A stretch of 64,000 nt of DNA from NCBI RefSeq assembly GCF_025426255.1, contig NZ_CP104861.1, positions 4,464,001 through 4,528,000 on the forward strand, read 5' to 3'. The stretch comes from Pseudomonas fragi. GTDB lineage: Bacteria; Pseudomonadota; Gammaproteobacteria; Pseudomonadales; Pseudomonadaceae. The notes beneath the pieces were generated by a model. The model was not told where the DNA came from and searched no databases. It saw only the letters and a program-made list of their open reading frames with translations. Shown here piece after piece: positions 59,226 through 64,000 of the stretch. How positions within the stretch are numbered: position 1 is the stretch's first letter; each line of letters opens with the position of its first letter. A program made the translations under genes and the position numbers.

Positions 59226-60509
59226 ATGAAACAAACCCATATAGACAGTTACTACGCCGCAACCCGCAACCACACCGGCGACTTCCCAACACTTGAAGAA
59301 CTGGTGGAGTGCGATGTCTGCGTGATCGGCGCTGGCTACACAGGCCTGTCCTCAGCCCTGTTCCTCGCCGAAGCAGGCTACAGCGTAACCGTGCTCGAAG
59401 CCGCCAAAGTCGGCTTCGGGGCCAGCGGTCGCAACGGCGGTCAACTGGTCAACTCCTACAGCCGTGACGTTGACGTCATCGAAGCACGCTACGGCGACAA
59501 AACTGCCGAAGTCCTTGGCAGCATGATTTTCGAAGGCGCCGACATCATCCGTCAGCGCATCCAACACTACGATATCCAGTGTGATTACCGTCCGGGCGGC
59601 ATCTTTGCGGCGCTGAACAAGAAGCAGCTCAAAGGCCTGACCGAGCAAAAAAACAGCTGGGAGCGTTACGGCAACAAGAACCTGAGAATGCTCGATGCGA
59701 CAGACATCAAGCGTGAAGTGGGGTGCGACAACTACGTCGGCGGCCTGTTAGACATGCAGGGCGGACACATCCACCCGCTGAACCTGGCACTCGGCGAAGC
59801 CTCGGCGATCATCGGCCTGGGGGGCAAGATTTTCGAACAGTCGGCCGCCGTTGAAATCACTTACGGCGAGCCGATTACCGTGCGTACCGCCAAAGGTGTG
59901 GTTCGGGCCAAATACCTGCTGATCGCCGGTAATGCCTACCTGCCCCAGGGCCTGGACAATCGCGTGACCAGCAAAAGCATGCCCTGCGGTTCGCAAATTG
60001 TCGTGACAGAGCAACTGCCTGAAAAAGTCGCCCGCAGCCTGATCACCAACAACTACTGCGTTGAAGACTGCAACTACCTGCTCGACTACTACCGCCTGAC
60101 TGCCGATAACCGCCTGCTCTACGGTGGCGGTGTGGTTTACGGTGCCCGCGAGCCGGATGACATCGAGCAACTGATCAAACCAAAAATTCTCAAAACCTTC
60201 CCGCAACTGAAGGACGTGAAAATCGACTACCGCTGGACCGGCAACTTCCTGCTGACCATGTCGCGCATGCCGCAATTTGGCCGCATCGAGAAAAACGCCT
60301 ATTACATGCAAGGCTACAGCGGCCACGGAGTCACCTGCTCGCACCTGGCTGGCAAACTGATTTCGGAAATGATCCGCGGTGACGCCGAGCGTTTTAATGC
60401 GTTTGCGTCCTTGCCGCACATGCCCATGATCGGTGGCCGGACCTTCCAGGCACCACTTACCGCCATGGGCGCTGCGTACTACGCAATGCGCGACCGTTTC
60501 GGGATCTAG
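59226..60509 (+). CDS. puuB: FAD-dependent oxidoreductase, probable gamma-glutamylputrescine oxidase (PuuB-like)
   Basis: The 427-residue DAO-family flavoenzyme has the dinucleotide motif CVIGAGYTGLSSALFLAEAG (33-52). It also has ASGRNGGQLVNSY, and the C-terminal GYSGHGVTCSHLAGKLI typical of PuuB/ordL-like oxidases. It would oxidise the gamma-glutamylated amine to the aldehyde used by the preceding dehydrogenase. Start ATG 59226 has GGAGAAATTT before it; the open frame back to 59079 overlaps the dehydrogenase. Confidence 0.92.
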   Translation: MKQTHIDSYYAATRNHTGDFPTLEELVECDVCVIGAGYTGLSSALFLAEAGYSVTVLEAAKVGFGASGRNGGQLVNSYSRDVDVIEARYGDKTAEVLGSMIFEGADIIRQRIQHYDIQCDYRPGGIFAALNKKQLKGLTEQKNSWERYGNKNLRMLDATDIKREVGCDNYVGGLLDMQGGHIHPLNLALGEASAIIGLGGKIFEQSAAVEITYGEPITVRTAKGVVRAKYLLIAGNAYLPQGLDNRVTSKSMPCGSQIVVTEQLPEKVARSLITNNYCVEDCNYLLDYYRLTADNRLLYGGGVVYGAREPDDIEQLIKPKILKTFPQLKDVKIDYRWTGNFLLTMSRMPQFGRIEKNAYYMQGYSGHGVTCSHLAGKLISEMIRGDAERFNAFASLPHMPMIGGRTFQAPLTAMGAAYYAMRDRFGI

Positions 60510-60521
60510 CTGTGTAACCCT

Positions 60522-60607
60522 TGTGGGAGTGAGCTTGCTCGCGATTGGAGCAGCGCGGTTTAACCCGCTGACCGCGGCGCCTGCATCGCGAGCAAGCTCG
60601 CTCCCAC
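60522..60607. repeat. REPIN (paired REP)
   Basis: TGTGGGAGTGAGCTTGCTCG and CGAGCAAGCTCGCTCCCA are near-perfect inverted copies about 45 bases apart. This is the classic Pseudomonas REP pair and the clearest in the window. Confidence 0.92.
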
Positions 60608-60802
60608 CGCTCTCCTTGACTGACCGGTATCAGGCAATCAGGGTTGGCCAGCGCTATTTACCGAACCTGCTGAGCAACACGAACAAACGTGATTTAATAG
60701 TCGCCTTACACGTTTCTGGGACAGGGGTACGGTGTGATTTGCAGCATCCGTCGACCGCCATCTCCCCCCATCACCCTTAAGTAGTTCTCACATAAGGCTG
60801 TC

Positions 60803-61351
60803 ATGGACACGGGCTCACGACTCAAATTAGTACGCGAAAGCTACAAAATGTCCCAGCGCGAGCTGGCCCGGCGTAGCGGCGTCACCAATGCCACCATCTC
60901 CCTGATCGAACAGAATCGCGTCAGTCCTTCTGTCAGTTCCCTCAAGAAATTGCTTGAAGGCATTCCCATGTCTCTGGCTGATTTTTTTACCTTCGACCAG
61001 CCTCCCCGCGAACACCAGTACGTCTTCCGTGCGAATGAACAGCCGGACCTCGGACGTGATGGCTTGCGGTTGCTGTTGATTGGCGCTTCGGTGCCGGGCC
61101 GGCAAATGCGCTTATTGCGCGAGCAATACGCGCCGGGCGCCAGCTCCGGGGAAGAGCCGATTGTGCACGCCGAAGGCGAAGAATGCGGGCTGGTTGCCAG
61201 GGGCACGGTTGAACTCACCGTAGACGGACAAATCAGCGTGTTGAATGCCGGGGACGGCTATTACTTCCCGACCACCCTGCCGCACCGGTTTCGCAATATC
61301 GGCGCGGATGAGGCAGAGATCATCAGCGCCAACACACCGGCCAACTTCTGA
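60803..61351 (+). CDS. puuR: XRE-cupin regulator of polyamine genes (PuuR-like)
   Basis: The 182-residue protein has an N-terminal XRE helix-turn-helix (LKLVRESYKMSQRELARRSGVTNATISLIEQNRVSPSVSSLKKLLEG). A C-terminal cupin follows (YAPGASSGEEPIVHAEGEECGLVARGTVELTVDGQ...GDGYYFPTTLPHRFRN). This is the PuuR plan. Its place after puuA-puuC-puuB supports control of polyamine catabolism. Between it and puuB are a REPIN and about 190 bases. Confidence 0.9.
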   Translation: MDTGSRLKLVRESYKMSQRELARRSGVTNATISLIEQNRVSPSVSSLKKLLEGIPMSLADFFTFDQPPREHQYVFRANEQPDLGRDGLRLLLIGASVPGRQMRLLREQYAPGASSGEEPIVHAEGEECGLVARGTVELTVDGQISVLNAGDGYYFPTTLPHRFRNIGADEAEIISANTPANF

Positions 61352-61390
61352 TCCTGACTACCCCGTCTGCCAGGTAACTCGCGGTGTTGC

Positions 61391-61487
61391 CATCGCGAGT
61401 AAGTCCGCTCCCACAGACACACCAAGATTTGTGTTCAACACATGACCTGTGGGAGCTGGCTTGCCTGCGATGCAGGCGACGCGGTCG
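61391..61487. repeat. Two single REP-like units
   Basis: ATCGCGAGTAAGTCCGCTCC with CACAG (61391-61415) and CCTGTGGGAGCTGGCTTGCC (from 61447) are half-elements between the puuR-like gene and the convergent aldo/keto reductase. Confidence 0.65.
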
Positions 61488-61492
61488 CTCAT

Positions 61493-62515
61493 TTACACCC
61501 GCGACCTGCGCCCAAAAAACGGATGGCTCGGGTCGTTGTAGCCCGGTGTCGATGAGTGCCCGGTCACCACCAGATCATTGATAAACGCTTCGTCCTGCGC
61601 AGTGAACCTGTAGTTCAACGCCGGTACGTAGTCTTCCCATTGCTGTTCGGTACGGGGACCGGCAATGGCCGAGGTGATCAGGGCGTTGTTCAGCACCCAG
61701 GACAAGGCGAACTGGCCTGCGGTGATGCCTTGCCCCTCGGCGTATTCACGTATGCGCTGGGCCAGGTTCAGAGACTCGGGGCGCCATTCGGTCTGTTGCA
61801 GGCGCGGGTCGTTACGGCCTGCACGGGTATCCTCGCCGGGTGCCTGATCGGGGTCGTATTTGCCCGTCAGTACGCCGCGCGCCAGCGGGCTGTAAGAGAT
61901 CACGCCAATACCATAGTGCTCGGCAGCCGGCAGGTGCTCGACTTCGATCTGGCGGTTGGCCAGGTTGTACAGCGGCTGGCTCACGCTGGGCCGCTGGATG
62001 CCCAACAGGTCGGCGCTGCGGCTGAATTCGGCAAGCTTCCAGCCGCGATGGTTGGACAACCCGTAACCGCGAATCTTGCCTGCCCGGATCAGGTCATCAA
62101 GGGCTCGCAGGGTTTCATCTACCGGTGTGTCGTGGTCTTCGCGGTGCAGGTAAAACAGGTCGATATAGTCGGTGTTCAGGCGTTTGAGGCTGGCCTCGGC
62201 CGAGGCGATAACGTTCTGACGCGATGCGCCGCTGTTGTTCGGCCCGCTACCACCCGGGTCGGGATTGACGAACTTGGTCGCCAGCACCCATTGCTGACGG
62301 CGCTCGCCGATCAAGCGGCCGACCACCTCTTCCGAAGCACCGCCGTTGTAGCCGTTGGCGGTGTCGATGGAGTTGATGCCCTGCTCAAACGCGCGGTCGG
62401 TGATACGCCGCGCAACGTCGTCCGGGGTCTGCCCGCCGAACATCATGGTGCCCAGGGTGATGGGCGAAACCTTCACACCGTTGCGGCCCAGGTTGCGGTA
62501 CTGAATGTCGCTCAT
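61493..62515 (-). CDS. Aldo/keto reductase
   Basis: The 340-residue NADPH-dependent reductase has the catalytic tetrad of the family in place: Asp51 and Tyr56 (SIDTANGYNGGASEE), Lys81 (LATKFVNPD) and the His in DLFYLHRED. The late IAGPRTEQQWEDYV matches coenzyme-binding sequence. The substrate is unknown. Start ATG 62515 (MSDIQYRNLGRNGVKV) has GGGAG five to six bases upstream; the frame to 62560 adds unrelated residues. It is divergent from the second XRE-cupin regulator. Confidence 0.93.
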   Translation of the reverse strand: MSDIQYRNLGRNGVKVSPITLGTMMFGGQTPDDVARRITDRAFEQGINSIDTANGYNGGASEEVVGRLIGERRQQWVLATKFVNPDPGGSGPNNSGASRQNVIASAEASLKRLNTDYIDLFYLHREDHDTPVDETLRALDDLIRAGKIRGYGLSNHRGWKLAEFSRSADLLGIQRPSVSQPLYNLANRQIEVEHLPAAEHYGIGVISYSPLARGVLTGKYDPDQAPGEDTRAGRNDPRLQQTEWRPESLNLAQRIREYAEGQGITAGQFALSWVLNNALITSAIAGPRTEQQWEDYVPALNYRFTAQDEAFINDLVVTGHSSTPGYNDPSHPFFGRRSRV

Positions 62516-62731
62516 GATGACTCCCTGCGTGGTGATCGTGAAATCGAATGGCGCAAACATTAGTCAGCGTGGCTAGGGCGGTCAACGCCCAACGAGGCAT
62601 AACCATAGAGCGGTTTTGTCGGGATTTCTCTTATTCGTAAACGATCTTTAAACGTCGGAATTAATTATTTATGGATCTAAAAAACCATCGGTAATCTCAT
62701 GACTTTTCGGACCGCATGAAAAGGAATCATC

Positions 62732-62800
62732 ATGAGCCGTCGCCCCCATGGCCCTGACTATTCACCTGCACTCACTCACGTTGCAGGCTCGCGCCCATGA
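62732..62800 (+). CDS. Possible 22-residue leader peptide ahead of the XRE-cupin gene
   Basis: ATG 62732 follows AAGGAA at six bases and opens a 22-codon frame beginning MSRRPHGPDYSPALTHV. Its TGA overlaps the ATG of the regulator gene (ATGA). The regulator itself has no clear Shine-Dalgarno of its own, so translation may depend on this leader. No family is recognised. Confidence 0.5.
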   Translation: MSRRPHGPDYSPALTHVAGSRP

Positions 62801-63375
62801 ATATCCCTACCGGTTTTCTCGACAGCAGCGGCAGCATTCCTTTTAGCCTGCCCGAGCGCGACCACCAGGGCGACGACCCCATCGCCCAGCGTATCAGCCT
62901 GAACCTGCGGCGCCTGCGCGACAAGCGCCAGGTATCGCTGGAAGCACTGGCGCATGCCAGCGGCGTGCGCCGCTCGATGATTGCGCAAATAGAGGCAGGC
63001 CGCAGCTTTCCCTCGGTCAAAGTGCTGTGCAAGGTGGCTGGCGCACTCAAGGTATCGATCGCCGAGTTTCTCGACCCCGGCACCATTGTCCGCCGCGCCC
63101 TGCCCCCCGAGCACGGTGAAACGAAGGTGGAGTTCCATGAGCTGCGCCTGAGCCCGCAGGCCAGGCAAAACGTGCCCGGCAAACCGCACAGCGGGCAAAA
63201 AAACCTGGTGGTCGCTCAAGGCACTGTGGAGCTGACCATCAATGACGAACACTTCGTCCTGAACACTGGCGATTCAATTCTGTTCCACACCGAACAGCCC
63301 CCCACCTGCCACAACCCGAGAGACAGCGAAGCCGTCGCCTATCTGGTGACCAGCCCTGCGCAAGTGCAGGAATAG
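62797..63375 (+). CDS. XRE-cupin transcriptional regulator
   Basis: The 192-residue protein has a helix-turn-helix at about 33-88 (LRRLRDKRQVSLEALAHASGVRRSMIAQIEAGRSFPSVKVLCKVAGAL). A cupin domain follows (NLVVAQGTVELTINDEHFVLNTGDSILFHTEQPPTCHN). It is 36 bases upstream of a luciferase-like monooxygenase gene on the same strand, so it probably regulates that operon. Its ligand is unknown. Confidence 0.9.
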   Translation: MNIPTGFLDSSGSIPFSLPERDHQGDDPIAQRISLNLRRLRDKRQVSLEALAHASGVRRSMIAQIEAGRSFPSVKVLCKVAGALKVSIAEFLDPGTIVRRALPPEHGETKVEFHELRLSPQARQNVPGKPHSGQKNLVVAQGTVELTINDEHFVLNTGDSILFHTEQPPTCHNPRDSEAVAYLVTSPAQVQE

Positions 63376-63411
63376 CCCGTTTTTGCCTACCCACTGCCAG
63401 GAGCGTTCGCC

Positions 63412-64000
63412 TTGTCACGTCACCTATCCCCTCTGGATTTCCCTGAAAGCCCTCTGTCCCGTGCCTTCGAACAACCGTTGTTTCTGGGCCTGTTCCTGCC
63501 GGTGCAGTCGGGTGGCTGGAGCCCTTCGGCTCTGCCGCGCAGCACCACCTGGACATTCGACTACAACCGCCAGCTGACCCTGCGCGCCGAAGCGCTGGGT
63601 TTCGATCTGGTGTTCGCCCTGGCCGAATGGTTGGGCAAGGGCGGCTACGGTGGCGATATTCGTTATCACGATGAGTCGCTGGACGCCTTTATCACCCAGG
63701 CAGCACTGGCGTCGGTGACCGAACGAATCCTGCTGATCTCCACCCTGCACGTACTTTACGGCCCTTGGCATCCGCTGCATCTGGCCAAGTTCGGCGCCAC
63801 CCTGGACCACATCAGCAAAGGCCGTTGGGGCCTGAACCTGGTGACCGGCCACCGGCATCGCGAGCACCGGCGTTTTGGGCAGGCACCCATCGAACATGAT
63901 CAGCGTTATCGCCAGGCCGATGAGTTTATCCGCGTAGTGCAGGAGCTTTGGCACAGTCAGGACAACGTCGATTTCAGCGGCGATCATTACAACCTGGAAG
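63412..64000 (+). CDS. Luciferase-like (LLM class) flavin-dependent monooxygenase (partial)
   Basis: The frame starts at TTG 63412, eight bases after AGGAG, and runs off the right edge, so 196 codons are seen. The product shows LLM-class features: QPLFLGLFLPVQSGGWSPSALP, FDYNRQLTLRAEALGFDLVFALAEWLGKGGYGGDIRYHDESLDAFITQAALASVT and GRWGLNLVTGHRHREHRRFG. The pattern is nearest to the SfnG/RutA side of the family, flavin monooxygenases using reduced FMN on organosulfur compounds or pyrimidines. The substrate cannot be fixed from this part. Confidence 0.88.
   Translation, partial: MSRHLSPLDFPESPLSRAFEQPLFLGLFLPVQSGGWSPSALPRSTTWTFDYNRQLTLRAEALGFDLVFALAEWLGKGGYGGDIRYHDESLDAFITQAALASVTERILLISTLHVLYGPWHPLHLAKFGATLDHISKGRWGLNLVTGHRHREHRRFGQAPIEHDQRYRQADEFIRVVQELWHSQDNVDFSGDHYNLE

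Overview
The window reads as a piece of a Pseudomonas chromosome, most like the fluorescens lineage. The evidence is the gene order nusA-rimP-tRNA-secG-tpiA-glmM-folP-ftsH-rlmE / yhbY / greA-carBA / dapB-dnaJ-dnaK-grpE / recN / fur / bamE, the Pseudomonas-type tmRNA, and REP/REPIN palindromes in many intergenic gaps.

Layout. (1) 1-23.6 kb is conserved housekeeping DNA, mostly on the minus strand: transcription and translation (nusA, rimP, initiator tRNA-Met, tRNA-Leu, rlmE, yhbY, greA), central metabolism (tpiA, glmM, folP, carAB, dapB), secretion and quality control (secG, ftsH, dnaJ, dnaK, grpE), then recN, fur, bamE, rnfH, ratA and an SNF-type transporter. (2) 23.7-33.9 kb runs from smpB to ssrA and encloses a lactate module: LldR-type regulator, lactate permease, LutABC and a large FAD/Fe-S D-lactate dehydrogenase, with a near-ideal palindromic operator ahead of the permease. 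(3) About 33.93-49.90 kb is an integrated island in the 3' end of ssrA. It carries a P4-type integrase, an OLD-family ATPase/TOPRIM nuclease, a replication-like module (DUF3987 ATPase gene flanked by two matching arrays of the heptamer GGCGACA, a second tyrosine-recombinase-like protein, two small proteins) and a type I restriction-modification operon with two different hsdM genes and an uncatalogued 59-codon gene between them. A copy of the ssrA end plus terminator marks the far end. (4) 50.0-64.0 kb is ordinary chromosome again: DJ-1/PfpI protein, EamA transporter and divergent AraC regulator, a polyamine ABC transporter without a binding protein, a gamma-glutamylated polyamine catabolic set (glutamylpolyamine synthetase, aldehyde dehydrogenase, FAD oxidase, XRE-cupin regulator), an aldo/keto reductase, a second XRE-cupin regulator behind a short leader ORF, and the start of a luciferase-like monooxygenase.

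The most interesting material is in the island. The two GGCGACA arrays share spacing and flanking sequence but lie in opposite orientation on either side of the DUF3987 gene, which recalls the two-site (ori plus crr) replication layout of satellite P4. The restriction operon is fully overlapped from gene to gene and includes the small ORF. Gene starts were moved from the longest ORF where a Shine-Dalgarno sequence or family length called for it; this is stated entry by entry. All assignments come from reading sequence and translations by eye; no database search was run.
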